In this document: positions 25,137-35,123 of the stretch, in pieces
Numbering within the stretch: position 1 is the stretch's first letter
How the letters are laid out: each line of letters begins with the position of its first letter
From: an uncultured Bacteroidota bacterium
GTDB taxonomy: Bacteria; Bacteroidota; Bacteroidia; NS11-12g; UBA9320
Assembly: GCA_937124965.1 (NCBI GenBank)
Contig: CAKZLB010000032.1
Span: 62,001-126,000 of the forward strand
Length of the DNA: 64,000 bases
Direction of reading: 5' to 3'
The notes under the pieces: generated by a model
What the model was told of the DNA's origin: nothing
What the model saw: only the letters and a program-made list of their open reading frames with translations
Databases searched by the model: none
Program-made: the position numbers and the translations under genes

Positions 25137-28100
25137 ATGTTTCTCAACTGTCACTCATACTATAGCTACAAATACGGCACTATGTCGCCGAAAGAGCTCT
25201 TGAAAGAGGCAGAAAAACATACCGTTTCTCGACTAGCTCTAACCGATATTAATTCTACTTCGGGGTGTTTGTACTTTGCAATGGAAGCACAAAATCGTGG
25301 AATGCAAACGGTTATTGGTGTCGATTTTAGAAATAGTGCACAGCAGCAGTTCGTGGCTTTAGCTCAAACAAATAATGGATATCAAAACATTAATGATTAT
25401 CTGTCCTACATTCTTTCTAATAAATTAGAAGTCCCCCAAGAAGCACCTGAGATTGAAGAAGCGTTTATCATATACCCACTCTTCAATGCACCAAAACGGC
25501 TACTCAAAAACAATGAATTCATTGGTATAAATCCAACCGACAAACGAACATGGGCATTGGCCAATAAGTCGACCTATCCAGAGTCAAAATGTGTGGCTTT
25601 GCAAACTGTTACTTTTCGAAATAAAAGAGATTTTAACACCCATAGACTGCTTCGTGCAATAGATAATAACCAACTTTTAAGTCAGCTAAAAACCTCAGAA
25701 CAAGGAGAACAACAGAATTCTTTTTTATCAGAAGAGGCTATTAAGGATGTATATAAGCTTTATCCGTATTTGGTCAAAAATGCAGAAGGCCTTTTGGAAA
25801 AATGTAGTGTTCACTTTGACTTTAACTTAAAAGGGAAAACGCAAAACAAAGAGACGTTCTCTGGAAATAGTGATTCTGACTTTGAATTGCTAAAATCACT
25901 TGCCGACGAAGGAATAGCCTATAGGTTTAATAATCAACTTACTCCAGAAATAACAGCTCGATTGGAAATGGAGCTCCGTGTGATTAAACAATGCGGATTC
26001 GTTCCGTATTTTCTAATCAATCAGACTATTGTTAAATATGCACGAAGTCAAGGTTATTTTTATGTTGGTCGAGGAAGTGGTTCGAATAGTTTAGTCGCTT
26101 ATTTACTGCGAATAACGAATGTTAACCCTATCGAACTAGATTTATATTTCGAACGATTTATAAATCCCAATCGAAAATCACCACCCGATTTTGATATTGA
26201 TTTTTCCTGGCGCGATCGTAACGATGTGACAAAATTCATTTTTGACACCTACCCAAACACCGCCTTACTTGGTTCATATATAACCTTCCAACAAAAGTCT
26301 GTTATCCGAGAAATCGGAAAAGTATTGGGTCTGCCTGCCGATGAAATTAAAAAGCTGCAACACACCGACGACCCGAGTCAGTTGGATGAAATTACCCGAT
26401 TAACCGTTTTGTATAGCCGATTTATTCACGGCTTACCCAGTCATTTAAGTATTCACTCTAGTGGGATAATTATTACTGAAAAACCGATTCACTATTTTGG
26501 AGCAACTAGTTTACCACCAAAAGGATTTCCAACGGCCCATTTTGACATGCATATCGCTGAAGACGCCGGAATACACAAGTACGATATATTAGGACAACGA
26601 GGGTTAGGTAAGATCAAAGACACGCTTCAAATCATCAAAACGAACCAACCAGAGGCTCCAGATTTTGATATCGATGATATAGACCGATTTAAAAAAGATG
26701 AACGCGTTAAAGAACTACTTCGAAAAGGAGATTCAATCGGTTGCTTTTATGTTGAAAGTCCAGCTATGCGCGGATTAATGCAAAAGCTAGAAGTGGATGA
26801 TTACAAAGGATTAGTTGCCGCAAGTTCCATTATTCGTCCAGGTGTTTCACAAAGTGGAATGATGCAGGAATTTATCAAACGTCATCGAGATCCAACTGCC
26901 CGTGCAGCAACTCACCCTGTGTTGGGAGAGATTCTAAACGAGACCTATGGGGTGATGGTATATCAAGAAGACGTTTTGAAAGTCGCCCACTACTTTGCTG
27001 GATTAACCCTCGAAGAGTCGGATTTGCTTCGTCGCGGAATGAGCTGGAAATTTCGAGAACGGATTGAGTTTATTGAAGTAAAGGACAAGTTTTTTACAAA
27101 CTGTGCTGCAAAGAACTACCCAATTGAATTGACTAAAGAAATTTGGCGGCAAATTGAAAGCTTTGCCAACTATGCATTTGCCAAAGGTCATTCTGCCAGT
27201 TATGCGGTTGAAAGTTACCAAAGCCTTTTTCTGAAAGCGTATTACCCGTTGGAGTACATGGTTGCTACTGTCAACAATTTCGGCGGATTTTATAGCACTG
27301 AACATTATTTACAAGAAGCGCGATTGAATGGAGCTACCGTTTCTTCGCCATGCTTAAATCGAGCCGAAATTCATACCATCATTATTGGGGCTAAAATCAT
27401 CATTGGCTTCCAACACATCAAAAATTTGGAAGCTTCCGCCATTACTCATTTGATAAAAGAACGTAGAACAAATGGGCCTTATACTAGTATCGAAAACTTT
27501 GTCGACAGAGTGCCAATTAGTCTCGAAATGTTGATTATTCTAATACGCACAAATGCTTTTCGTTTTACCCATAAAAGTAAATCTGCATTGCTTTGGAAAG
27601 CTCATTTTATGTTGGGCTCAGATAAAAAATCAATTAACAATACACAATCCCTTTTTGGACATGAGAATATCAAAAACGTTGAAGTTCCAAGTTTGGAGCC
27701 AATGCCATTTGAAGATGCATATGATGAGATTGAGCAATTAGGTTTTCCGTTGTGTTCGCCATTTGACTTAATTGAACCAGGGCAGACTGAAGGCACCATA
27801 GTTTCAGACGAGTTTCCATCGTATCTCAATAAAAATGTACGAGTCCTCGGCTATTTAGTACATCGAAAGCGAACAACCACACGAGGCAAATTCCCACAGC
27901 AAATGATGTTTGGAACCTTTTTAGACAATACAGGAAAATTTTTCGATTCGGTTCATTTTCCTCCTTCATTTAGACAATATAAATTAAAAGGAAAAGGCAT
28001 ATATGCGCTAATCGGAAAAATATCATCCGATAATGGACATCATACCTTAGAGGTCGAAAAAATGGAAAAGTTGCCGTATAAGAAGTTAGTGATTTCCTAG
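25137..28100 (+). CDS. dnaE: DnaE-type error-prone DNA polymerase III alpha subunit
   Basis: A 987-aa C-family polymerase, shorter than replicative DnaE (about 1150 aa). It has a PHP-like N-terminal domain ([20 protein letters not shown], with the H-x-H metal motif degenerate), a palm domain with the catalytic acidic cluster PPDFDIDF (residues 349-356), fingers ([29 protein letters not shown]), a tandem HhH region and a C-terminal OB-like fold ([21 protein letters not shown]). The size, domains and dinB nearby fit the Bacteroidota translesion DnaE that works with DinB after DNA damage. The translation start is directly preceded by the four CTTTTCACTAAAA repeats. Confidence 0.92.
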   Translation: MFLNCHSYYSYKYGTMSPKELLKEAEKHTVSRLALTDINSTSGCLYFAMEAQNRGMQTVIGVDFRNSAQQQFVALAQTNNGYQNINDYLSYILSNKLEVPQEAPEIEEAFIIYPLFNAPKRLLKNNEFIGINPTDKRTWALANKSTYPESKCVALQTVTFRNKRDFNTHRLLRAIDNNQLLSQLKTSEQGEQQNSFLSEEAIKDVYKLYPYLVKNAEGLLEKCSVHFDFNLKGKTQNKETFSGNSDSDFELLKSLADEGIAYRFNNQLTPEITARLEMELRVIKQCGFVPYFLINQTIVKYARSQGYFYVGRGSGSNSLVAYLLRITNVNPIELDLYFERFINPNRKSPPDFDIDFSWRDRNDVTKFIFDTYPNTALLGSYITFQQKSVIREIGKVLGLPADEIKKLQHTDDPSQLDEITRLTVLYSRFIHGLPSHLSIHSSGIIITEKPIHYFGATSLPPKGFPTAHFDMHIAEDAGIHKYDILGQRGLGKIKDTLQIIKTNQPEAPDFDIDDIDRFKKDERVKELLRKGDSIGCFYVESPAMRGLMQKLEVDDYKGLVAASSIIRPGVSQSGMMQEFIKRHRDPTARAATHPVLGEILNETYGVMVYQEDVLKVAHYFAGLTLEESDLLRRGMSWKFRERIEFIEVKDKFFTNCAAKNYPIELTKEIWRQIESFANYAFAKGHSASYAVESYQSLFLKAYYPLEYMVATVNNFGGFYSTEHYLQEARLNGATVSSPCLNRAEIHTIIIGAKIIIGFQHIKNLEASAITHLIKERRTNGPYTSIENFVDRVPISLEMLIILIRTNAFRFTHKSKSALLWKAHFMLGSDKKSINNTQSLFGHENIKNVEVPSLEPMPFEDAYDEIEQLGFPLCSPFDLIEPGQTEGTIVSDEFPSYLNKNVRVLGYLVHRKRTTTRGKFPQQMMFGTFLDNTGKFFDSVHFPPSFRQYKLKGKGIYALIGKISSDNGHHTLEVEKMEKLPYKKLVIS

Positions 28101-29059
28101 TTAGAAACTTCTAACTGCATCATCCGCTCTCCAGTAGCCAAAGCAGCGCTCGTCATAATATCAAGGTTCCCTGCGTATTCTGGAAGGTAATGGCCTGCAC
28201 CAACAACTTGCAACAACACAGATGTTTTTAATCCACTGACATGTCCAACACCTTCTATGAAAACAGGTTGGTCAGCAGGAATTTCTTCGAATTGCACTTC
28301 TTGATGTAATGAATACCCTGGTACATATTTCTGAACTTCGGCAACCATGTTATGAATACTTTCTCGAATCGCATCTTTGTCAGCCATTTCACTCAACGTA
28401 AAAACTGTATCTCTCATGACCAACGGTGGTTCTGCAGGATTTAAAATTATAATTGCCTTGCCTCGAGTTGCTCCTCCCACTTTTTCAATTGCTTCAGAAG
28501 TGGTTTCGGTAAACTCATCAATATTTGCCCGAGTTCCTGGCCCAGCAGATTTACTGGCGATTGATGCTACTATCTCTCCATAGTGCACCTTGGCAACTCT
28601 GCTAACTGCCGCAACCATTGGAATTGTCGCTTGTCCACCGCATGTAACCATGTTAACGTTGGTTAAGCTTAAGTCTAAATTTAAGTTTAAGTCGGATTTT
28701 GAGTTAAAATCTTTATCAAAGCTAACCGCAGGAATCACATACGGCCCAATTGCAGCTGGAGTTAAATCCACTACTTTTTTGTCTGGGAACTCCTTTATCT
28801 TGTTGAAATTATAGTGGTGTGCCTTTGCAGAAGTTGCGTCGAAAATGATTTTAATATCATCCCATTCTGGCATTTTCATTAACCCATCAATCCCTTCGTG
28901 TGTCACCGCTGCACCCATTCGTTTAGCACGAGCAAGTCCGTCAGATTCTGGATCAATTCCTACCATAACACTCATTTCCAAGACTTTAGAGGTTCGCATT
29001 ATTTTAATCATCAGGTCGGTGCCGATGTTTCCAGATCCTATTATTGCTGCTTTAATCAT
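28097..29059 (-). CDS. mhpF: Acetaldehyde dehydrogenase (acetylating)
   Basis: A 320-aa enzyme converting acetaldehyde, CoA and NAD+ to acetyl-CoA, the last step of meta-cleavage pathways. It has a Rossmann nucleotide-binding start ([16 protein letters not shown]), the catalytic Cys140 in [14 protein letters not shown] and the [16 protein letters not shown] motif of the DmpF/MhpF family. Residues about 121-133 ([13 protein letters not shown]) are an insertion encoded by two tandem copies of TTAAGYTTAAGTCTAA that also occur just upstream of the gene. It converges on dnaE with a 4-base overlap. The partner aldolase gene is not adjacent. Confidence 0.93.
   Translation of the reverse strand: MIKAAIIGSGNIGTDLMIKIMRTSKVLEMSVMVGIDPESDGLARAKRMGAAVTHEGIDGLMKMPEWDDIKIIFDATSAKAHHYNFNKIKEFPDKKVVDLTPAAIGPYVIPAVSFDKDFNSKSDLNLNLDLSLTNVNMVTCGGQATIPMVAAVSRVAKVHYGEIVASIASKSAGPGTRANIDEFTETTSEAIEKVGGATRGKAIIILNPAEPPLVMRDTVFTLSEMADKDAIRESIHNMVAEVQKYVPGYSLHQEVQFEEIPADQPVFIEGVGHVSGLKTSVLLQVVGAGHYLPEYAGNLDIMTSAALATGERMMQLEVSN
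28663..28697 (+). repeat. Two tandem TTAAGYTTAAGTC units inside mhpF
   Basis: TTAAGCTTAAGTCTAAAT (28663-28680) and TTAAGTTTAAGTCGGAT (28681-28697) match the two units at 29063-29097 in the same orientation. They keep the reading frame and encode an extra Asn/Leu/Asp-rich loop before the active-site Cys. Confidence 0.8.
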
Positions 29060-29062
29060 AGA

Positions 29063-29097
29063 TTAAGTTTAAGTCTAAGATTAAGCTTAAGTCTAAT
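29063..29097 (+). repeat. Two tandem TTAAGYTTAAGTC units upstream of mhpF
   Basis: TTAAGTTTAAGTCTAAGA and TTAAGCTTAAGTCTAAT lie 4 bases before the mhpF start, on its promoter side. They are near-copies of the in-gene repeats. Confidence 0.8.
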
Positions 29098-29140
29098 CTT
29101 TTGACGAATGTTATGTTATTGGTACAAACATCATTATTTT

Positions 29141-29338
29141 TTATTGTTTCATGAAATTGAATGTACCAATCTCCAAATTAGATTTGTTTCGAATTATTGC
29201 TCTGAGAATCTTTATTAACGCCAAGTTTTCTTCTAACAACTCTTCTTGGTTATTTACATCACCCTCTAAATATTTTAGAATTTTCAGGTTTACCTGTGAT
29301 TCTTTCAATTCCTTTAGTGAAACGCTTGTTTTGTCCAT
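29141..29338 (-). CDS. Short hypothetical protein between mhpF and mhpD
   Basis: A 65-aa Leu/Glu/Lys-rich helical protein (MDKTSVSLKELKESQVNLKILKYLEGD...). Composition is protein-like and the strand matches both neighbours, but there is no recognised family or clear start signal. It may be an unannotated small gene or chance. Confidence 0.4.
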   Translation of the reverse strand: MDKTSVSLKELKESQVNLKILKYLEGDVNNQEELLEENLALIKILRAIIRNKSNLEIGTFNFMKQ

Positions 29339-29588
29339 TAGGGCTTACCAGCCCTATAACCCGGTTTTCATTCTTTTTTTGAAAAAAGAACGAAACAAGA
29401 AAAAACTTAAAAATAATAATGCCCTTCGTTTTGGTACTCTCCTCCCTCCTCCTCTCAGGCCACCAAAACCCTCCATCGCGCCCCGCCGATTATTTTTGGC
29501 CTACCCCTATTGTCTCAATACAAAAACAAGAATTTCAACACTAAAGAGGGATATACAATATTCTCAACTTCCAACTAAACACTATTCA
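29339..29588. other. Intergenic region with long imperfect palindrome
   Basis: The stretch 29364-29396 reads GTTTTCATTCTTTTTTT followed by GAAAAAAGAACGAAAC and is nearly self-complementary. It could form a hairpin or terminator for mhpD. The rest is pyrimidine-rich with no gene. Adjacent TTCACT words before 29600 repeat in tandem. Confidence 0.45.
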
Positions 29589-30377
29589 CTATTCACTTTG
29601 CGTTATAAATAAACTTACACTCCCCAATCCTTCAATCGTTGCTTCAACAACATCACCGGAGGAAATATTTGCCATTGGACCAAGTGCTCCGGATAACAGA
29701 ATTTCGCCAGCTTTAAGTGGTTGACCATTTTTTGCCATGACTTGGGCTAACCACAATGCTGCATTTAGTGGATTGTCCATACACGCTTTTCCTGTTCCTT
29801 CAGAAACTATTTCCCCATTTTTAGTCATAGTCATGGTGCAATTCACTAAGTCAAGATCCGCAAGTTGCTTTTTAGTCTCTCCCAACACAAAATGACTTGC
29901 ACTTGCGTTGTCAGCTATTGTATCCGTAATTTTTATATTCCAATTTTCAACTCGACTTCCGACAATTTCAATGGATGCAACTGCATAATCAATAGCATCA
30001 ATTAATTTGTCTAGTGTAATGTCTTTGCCCGTAAGATCCTTTTTCATGATAAAGGCGATTTCCGCCTCTGCTTTGGGTTGCATTAACTCACTGCTGATTA
30101 AGGATCCTTTGTTTTGAACTTGCGTAGATTCATACAAAACACCATAATCAGGTTGATCCACTCCCAACTGTTTCTGCACGGCAAACGAGGTCAATCCTAT
30201 TTTTTTACCAACCACCTTTTCTCCAGCATCCAATTGATGTTTAACATTTACCGCCTGAACCTGATACGCCGTTTCAATATCAGTTGCTCCAATAATATCC
30301 CGAACTGGGTTACAAGCAGTTTTAAAGTTTTGGGCATTTCGCAATACCTCCGCGGCAATTAATATTTGATCACTCAT
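29589..30377 (-). CDS. mhpD: 2-keto-4-pentenoate hydratase
   Basis: A 262-aa enzyme of the fumarylacetoacetate hydrolase fold, hydrating 2-hydroxypenta-2,4-dienoate to 4-hydroxy-2-oxopentanoate. Characteristic stretches are GKKIGLTSFAVQKQLGVDQPDYGVL, the metal-binding PKAEAEIAFIM and SIEIVGSRVENW, DNASASHFVLG, and LLSGALGPMANISSGDVVEATIEGLG. It works one step before a 4-hydroxy-2-oxovalerate aldolase and two before the acetaldehyde dehydrogenase downstream on the same strand. The two genes are separated by about 530 bases, so they need not share one transcript. Confidence 0.93.
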   Translation of the reverse strand: MSDQILIAAEVLRNAQNFKTACNPVRDIIGATDIETAYQVQAVNVKHQLDAGEKVVGKKIGLTSFAVQKQLGVDQPDYGVLYESTQVQNKGSLISSELMQPKAEAEIAFIMKKDLTGKDITLDKLIDAIDYAVASIEIVGSRVENWNIKITDTIADNASASHFVLGETKKQLADLDLVNCTMTMTKNGEIVSEGTGKACMDNPLNAALWLAQVMAKNGQPLKAGEILLSGALGPMANISSGDVVEATIEGLGSVSLFITQSE

Positions 30378-30489
30378 AATCCATAACTAAACAGCAATAT
30401 TACCTGCAGATTTTATAACTCCAAATCTTTACTCAATAAGAAAAAACAATACCTTAACGTTTCTACTAATTATTAACCATAAGAAGTCC

Positions 30490-30497
30490 TAAATTTG
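30490..30497 (+). promoter_or_regulatory. Likely -7 promoter element (TAAATTTG)
   Basis: A TAnnTTTG match 7 bases before the ATG of the PorV/PorQ-like gene, implying an almost leaderless mRNA. Confidence 0.55.
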
Positions 30498-30504
30498 CGG
30501 CTAA

Positions 30505-31515
30505 ATGTTGAAGAGGATTTCCATATTATTCAGTGCCTTATTGCTTTGTTTGCCGCTACTTTCAAGTGGACAAATTTTGCCAAATTTTGGTGGTCAACGT
30601 GCTGGATTATCAACGTTGAGTTTTCTTAAAAATGACATGAACCCGCGTTCCGTGGGAATGTCAGGCGCTAGCATTGCCAATGAAGTTGACGCATATTGTG
30701 CGGCCAGTAACCCAGCTTCACTGGCTACTTTAACTGAAAACAGCATTGGAATGAGCCATTTGTTGGTAGGAGCAGGAATTCAGCAATCATTTCTATCGTA
30801 TCAACATAAATTAAAGAATGAAGCAACAATTGGATTAAGTGTTAATTCCTTAAATAGTGGAGATATGTTGGTTCGTACGGAATTTCAACCAGATGGTACT
30901 GGTCAATATTTCAGGATGAGCCAAAATGCCTTAAAAGGAAATTACTCTTTAAAGCTCTCTAAAATGTTCAGTCTAGGAGTTGGACTGACATACATTTACG
31001 AAACAATGCAAACATACAATACCAGTACAGCTGCGATTGATTTAGGATTTTTATACCAAACGGACTTTAAAAATTTACGATTTGCTGTTGTTGTTCAAAA
31101 TTTTGGAGGAAATTCTTCAATCACTGGTGATGCTATTCAAGTAGAATATAATCGTGATGGTTCATTAGAACTTGGTCAATACTCATTACCAACCGTTTTT
31201 AAAATGGGCTTTGCAATGGATGCCTATAAGACGGACAAACACCTTATTGTTGGGTCTGTGCAATTAAATAATCCGAATGACAATGCTGAGAATATTCGCA
31301 TTGGTGCGGAATACGAATATGCCAAATTGTTGCGTGTTCAGGCAGGTTATAAGTTGAGTGTTAAAGGGCAGTCATATCCATCGTTTGGATTCGGTTATAA
31401 ATCTAAAATTGGAGTTCATCCATTGCGAATAAATTATGGAATGAATCCAACGAACGCCATGGGAACCCAACACATTTTTGGATTACAAGTTTCAATTAAT
31501 AAAATGGAGCGATAA
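30505..31515 (+). CDS. PorV/PorQ-family outer-membrane protein
   Basis: A 336-aa outer-membrane beta-barrel: signal (MLKRISILFSALLLCLPLLSSG), then the family's start (NPRSVGMSGASIANEVDAYCAASNPASLA) and alternating amphipathic strands to a C-terminal barrel end (IFGLQVSINKM). PorV and PorQ belong to this FadL-like group and act in type IX secretion and cargo attachment; which member this is cannot be settled. It is translationally coupled (TAATG) to the NHL lipoprotein at 31515. Confidence 0.75.
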   Translation: MLKRISILFSALLLCLPLLSSGQILPNFGGQRAGLSTLSFLKNDMNPRSVGMSGASIANEVDAYCAASNPASLATLTENSIGMSHLLVGAGIQQSFLSYQHKLKNEATIGLSVNSLNSGDMLVRTEFQPDGTGQYFRMSQNALKGNYSLKLSKMFSLGVGLTYIYETMQTYNTSTAAIDLGFLYQTDFKNLRFAVVVQNFGGNSSITGDAIQVEYNRDGSLELGQYSLPTVFKMGFAMDAYKTDKHLIVGSVQLNNPNDNAENIRIGAEYEYAKLLRVQAGYKLSVKGQSYPSFGFGYKSKIGVHPLRINYGMNPTNAMGTQHIFGLQVSINKMER

Positions 31516-32690
31516 TGAAAAAAATACTCCTAGCACTAGTCGTTCTCTCCGCTTTAGTGAGTTGTGATGGTTTCTTCGGAACAAAGACCGATTTAGACTT
31601 TATCGATACTCCAGAGTTTCAGATACGAGATATTTCATACGTCCCAATTCAACCAGCATTGACAAATTTTGTTCGCCCAGTTGATATTACCACAGGTTTT
31701 GATGAATTAATTTATGTGATTGATGAAGCGACTGAAGAAGTTATTTCATTGGATGAATCTGGAAGAGAACTTGGTCGATTTTCGGTGCAAGGTGCTCGCT
31801 CAATAGTTCAGGATAGACGGTTAGACTTGTTGGTTATTGGAACAAAAACGGATACAATTTCAGGAAAAGCGTTTGACTTGACCTGCATATACCGCATTGA
31901 CCTTCACGGATCAAATGGTGGGTATGGTATTCGAAATGCTCGGATTACAAATGAAATTGTGCACCCATTTTATTTCAAAACTACTTTTTCAGATGATGAC
32001 CCATTTGTTTTATTTAACCGAATTGGAGTACTCGCTAACAATGATTATTATGTGACAAGAAACGGTGTAACTAGTTCCGTATTTTATGGTCCTGATGATG
32101 CAATTTTATTGTTCAATAAAGATGATGAATTTGTTACCCCAGTTGCAGTAAGTGTAAGAGGATCGTTAATTCGTGATTACTTTGAAAAACCATTTGGAAT
32201 TGTAACTACAATACAACCTCCTCAAATTTCGGCTAATGGAAATAACGATTTTCTTTACTCATCAATTGATGAACAACGAGTAATAAAAGTGCAGTACATT
32301 GAATACGTTGAAACCGAATTTGGTGCAACATATGAACCTCGAGCAATGCCAACCTCAGAAGATGAAGCGGATGGATTTTTAACGTTCCCATTCAGATTTG
32401 ACGACCCAAAAGGATTGTCTTTAGCTGGTGATGGAACAAATCACATCTTTGTTACAGACTCGAAAAAAGACAGTTTATACCTTTTCTCATTAAATGGATT
32501 TGAAGGTGTTAAACCGCCTCCTGGTTACAGCACAAACAAGTACATCAATGTTTCGTTTGGCGGAACAGGTACCGGCCTTACTCAGTTTAATGAACCATCG
32601 GGAATTGCTTACAAAAACTCAGTGGTCTACATCGCTGACGCTGGTAATGGTCGAGTACTTAGATTTAAATTAACCACCGATTTCGATTAA
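31515..32690 (+). CDS. NHL-repeat lipoprotein
   Basis: A 391-aa predicted lipoprotein (MKKILLALVVLSALVSCDG) with propeller-like repeats: VRPVDITTGFDELIYVIDEATEEVISLDESG, KGLSLAGDGTNHIFVTDSKKDSLYLFSLNG and GIAYKNSVVYIADAGNGRVLRFKL. It overlaps the stop of the PorV/PorQ-like gene by one base, indicating coupled expression and perhaps a surface partnership. It overlaps the convergent MenE-like gene by 21 bases. Confidence 0.75.
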   Translation: MKKILLALVVLSALVSCDGFFGTKTDLDFIDTPEFQIRDISYVPIQPALTNFVRPVDITTGFDELIYVIDEATEEVISLDESGRELGRFSVQGARSIVQDRRLDLLVIGTKTDTISGKAFDLTCIYRIDLHGSNGGYGIRNARITNEIVHPFYFKTTFSDDDPFVLFNRIGVLANNDYYVTRNGVTSSVFYGPDDAILLFNKDDEFVTPVAVSVRGSLIRDYFEKPFGIVTTIQPPQISANGNNDFLYSSIDEQRVIKVQYIEYVETEFGATYEPRAMPTSEDEADGFLTFPFRFDDPKGLSLAGDGTNHIFVTDSKKDSLYLFSLNGFEGVKPPPGYSTNKYINVSFGGTGTGLTQFNEPSGIAYKNSVVYIADAGNGRVLRFKLTTDFD

Positions 32691-33722
32691 TCGGTCGACT
32701 GTTTTTTGTCGATCTATCTTTCCTGATTCTGTTCGTTCAAACGCATCTATCCAGTAAAAATTCTTTGGTGTTTCATACGGGGATAGACTTGATTCAACAA
32801 TATTTTTGACAGCTGGCGATTGATCTTTTTCTAAACCAACAAACACCAATTTTTCACCCAATTTATCATCATTCATTTTCCAAAGAATAAATCGAATAAG
32901 GTTCTTTTGGTCACGTAAAGCCGTCTCCACTTTTTTCCGTATATCGTTTAGTTGAAGCTTCACACCACCACTGTTTATTACCTCATCGTTTCTTGAAGCA
33001 AACGTTAAATAACCATTTTCCAAATGTGCAATATCGTTTGTGTGAATAGTCCAATTGAGATGCTGAATGGTTATTGTCAAAGCTCCACTCATTTCAAAAC
33101 TTGGTACTACTCCAGTAATTAATTTATAATAATTAGGTGGTGAAACATTTACATGCCGAAGGGCAATATGACTCGCAGTTTCTGTCATACCGTATGAATG
33201 ATAAAATTGCACTGGTGAAGTTTTTATAAAAACGCTCAAATCCTCTTCTAATCTGGCGCTCATTGATGCTCCGCCTATTAATACATGTTTAAACTTTTTT
33301 AATTTTTTAGTTGATGTTGGATTTTCGAGGATGGTTGCAAGTTGATAGGGAACAACACTAACAAAAGTAAAGTCGTGCGATACATCTAAATGAAGCAACG
33401 GATCTGCTTTGGGGATTTGTATTTGAAGAAACCAATCATAAATCAGGCTGCGATACAATAACATCCTACCCCCAATTTTATCGAGTGGTATGCACAGCAG
33501 AACCCGTTCTTTTTCGTTAAGGTTTAATTCTCGAAAAGTTTGTTTGGCGCTCCACTCAATAAGGTTTTTGGGTAAGTCGATGTTTTTAGGAATGCCTGTT
33601 GATCCTGATGTGGTCATCTGAAAAGTTTCCTTCCTGTTCCACTCTTCAATTAATCTGGTTACTTCACCTGAAGTAACAACAGCAGTTTCGGGACTAGAAA
33701 CATTTCCTTTAAACAAGATCAT
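32670..33722 (-). CDS. menE: MenE-like acyl-CoA ligase
   Basis: A 350-aa ANL-superfamily adenylate-forming enzyme, shorter than most (o-succinylbenzoate-CoA ligases of Bacteroidota are about this size). The P-loop is TTSGSTGIPKN, motif A5 is YHSYGMTETASH, and the C-terminal lid holds GGVKLQLNDI and the catalytic Lys in ERTESGKIDRQ. It should activate o-succinylbenzoate for menaquinone synthesis. Start and stop are coupled to the upstream aminotransferase by an ATGA overlap. No other men gene is adjacent, apart from a MenH-like hydrolase at 41980, so the substrate is inferred. Confidence 0.8.
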   Translation of the reverse strand: MILFKGNVSSPETAVVTSGEVTRLIEEWNRKETFQMTTSGSTGIPKNIDLPKNLIEWSAKQTFRELNLNEKERVLLCIPLDKIGGRMLLYRSLIYDWFLQIQIPKADPLLHLDVSHDFTFVSVVPYQLATILENPTSTKKLKKFKHVLIGGASMSARLEEDLSVFIKTSPVQFYHSYGMTETASHIALRHVNVSPPNYYKLITGVVPSFEMSGALTITIQHLNWTIHTNDIAHLENGYLTFASRNDEVINSGGVKLQLNDIRKKVETALRDQKNLIRFILWKMNDDKLGEKLVFVGLEKDQSPAVKNIVESSLSPYETPKNFYWIDAFERTESGKIDRQKTVDRLIEIGG

Positions 33723-34987
33723 GCAGAAACAAGCTTTTCTACTAATGCGTTAACCTGCTCTTCGGTGTTATAAATGTGTGTTGAAATTCGAATGCAGTTT
33801 AAATCACTTTCAGCAACATATCGCAGAATCCATTGTTCTCCTCTCAACTTATTGTATTCCTCTAAGTCATTTTTTCCATTTAGTTTAATGGACAAAATAC
33901 CACAACGTGATTTTTCTTCTGTTGGGGTAAGAATCGTAAATTTATCAGGATACTTTAATAGCTTATTCAACAACATCGTATTTAAAGATCGAACACGTTC
34001 TTCAACACGAGACATTCCGATATTGTTCAAAAAATCGACGGCCGCAATCAGGCCACTGTATAGAGCTGTGTTTTGGGTTCCATAAAAAAACCGGTGACTA
34101 TCCCCGCGAAGACCGGTCATCATTGACTCCTCTTTTGAAACTTTCCAACCCGTGTCGGAATAACCACCAACGAATAAGGCGTCTAATTCTTCAATCAAAT
34201 CTTTGTTTGCGTACAAAATCCCTGTGCCTTTAGGACCGAGCAACCACTTATGACCACAAGACGCATAAATGTCACAACCCATTTTTTTCAAATCTAGTTG
34301 CATCATTCCAACACCATGTGCCCCATCAATAAACGTTTTGATTCCTTTGGACTTCGCAAATTCGCAAATTTCTTGAACTGGCAGCACTTGTCCAGTTGTA
34401 CACGTTACATGAGGCACTGCAATTACCTTTGTTCGAGGCGTAACCAACTTTTTAATTCGGTTTAAACATTCCTCTGCCGTATTTGGGATTTCAAGCATTC
34501 GAATTTCAATACCGTCTTTTCGTTTGCGGTTAAGCCATGGTAAAGCATTTCCAACATGTTCTTGATCCGTTAGAATCACTTCATCGCCCGTTTTTAGCGG
34601 TAGCGCCCAAGCCGCAATATTGATACCTTCTGAAACATTATGAGTGAGTGCAACTTCACTGGCATCGCAATTCATTAGTTTGCCTAAACGTGCCAACGTC
34701 GACTTATCGACGCCACTATATGAACCTGTAGAATTAACAATCTCCATACGTTGTATAACAGCCTCCGAAACAACGTTAGGAGAAAGGCCCATTGTTCCAT
34801 TATTAAGGTAGTTAATGTTTTTGTCGATGTTAAATGACTTTTGAATCTTTTTCCAAGTTGCAGTGGATAGATTTAACCCCTTGGATACATCTATCTCATT
34901 ATCAAGAACATGTGCTTCTAAATTCCCAGAAAACAATCCCAAAAACCCAGCCGCTCCTATTTTTATAAAATCTCTTCGTTGTTGCAC
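33719..34987 (-). CDS. Class V aminotransferase with Tat signal
   Basis: A 422-aa PLP enzyme of the cysteine desulfurase/isopenicillin-N-epimerase-like group. The GTG start at 34987 is followed by a twin-arginine signal (QQRRDFIKIGAAGFLGLFS), so it is likely exported folded. PLP motifs are visible: DGAHGVG (Asp221) and SCGHKWLLGPKG with Lys247 as the Schiff-base residue. It is coupled to the menE-like gene by ATGA. An exported PLP enzyme next to a cytosolic ligase is unusual; the Tat motif is real in the sequence but its use is not proven. Confidence 0.85.
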   Translation of the reverse strand: MQQRRDFIKIGAAGFLGLFSGNLEAHVLDNEIDVSKGLNLSTATWKKIQKSFNIDKNINYLNNGTMGLSPNVVSEAVIQRMEIVNSTGSYSGVDKSTLARLGKLMNCDASEVALTHNVSEGINIAAWALPLKTGDEVILTDQEHVGNALPWLNRKRKDGIEIRMLEIPNTAEECLNRIKKLVTPRTKVIAVPHVTCTTGQVLPVQEICEFAKSKGIKTFIDGAHGVGMMQLDLKKMGCDIYASCGHKWLLGPKGTGILYANKDLIEELDALFVGGYSDTGWKVSKEESMMTGLRGDSHRFFYGTQNTALYSGLIAAVDFLNNIGMSRVEERVRSLNTMLLNKLLKYPDKFTILTPTEEKSRCGILSIKLNGKNDLEEYNKLRGEQWILRYVAESDLNCIRISTHIYNTEEQVNALVEKLVSA

Positions 34988-35123
34988 AAAACGAACTTAA
35001 ATAAAAACAAGGATAATTCGTAATTCCCATTGTAGACATAAATCAAAATGTAGGAAGAAAGGTACAGTGAAAATAAGTCTGTCGCTACGAACTTTTACCT
35101 TGACACTTTTCGTGCATTGATTT

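Noticed and set aside
29151-29612. 153-codon plus-strand frame between mhpF and mhpD
   Set aside because: It crosses the palindrome and pyrimidine-rich repeats and is antisense to a better small frame. Composition is not protein-like.
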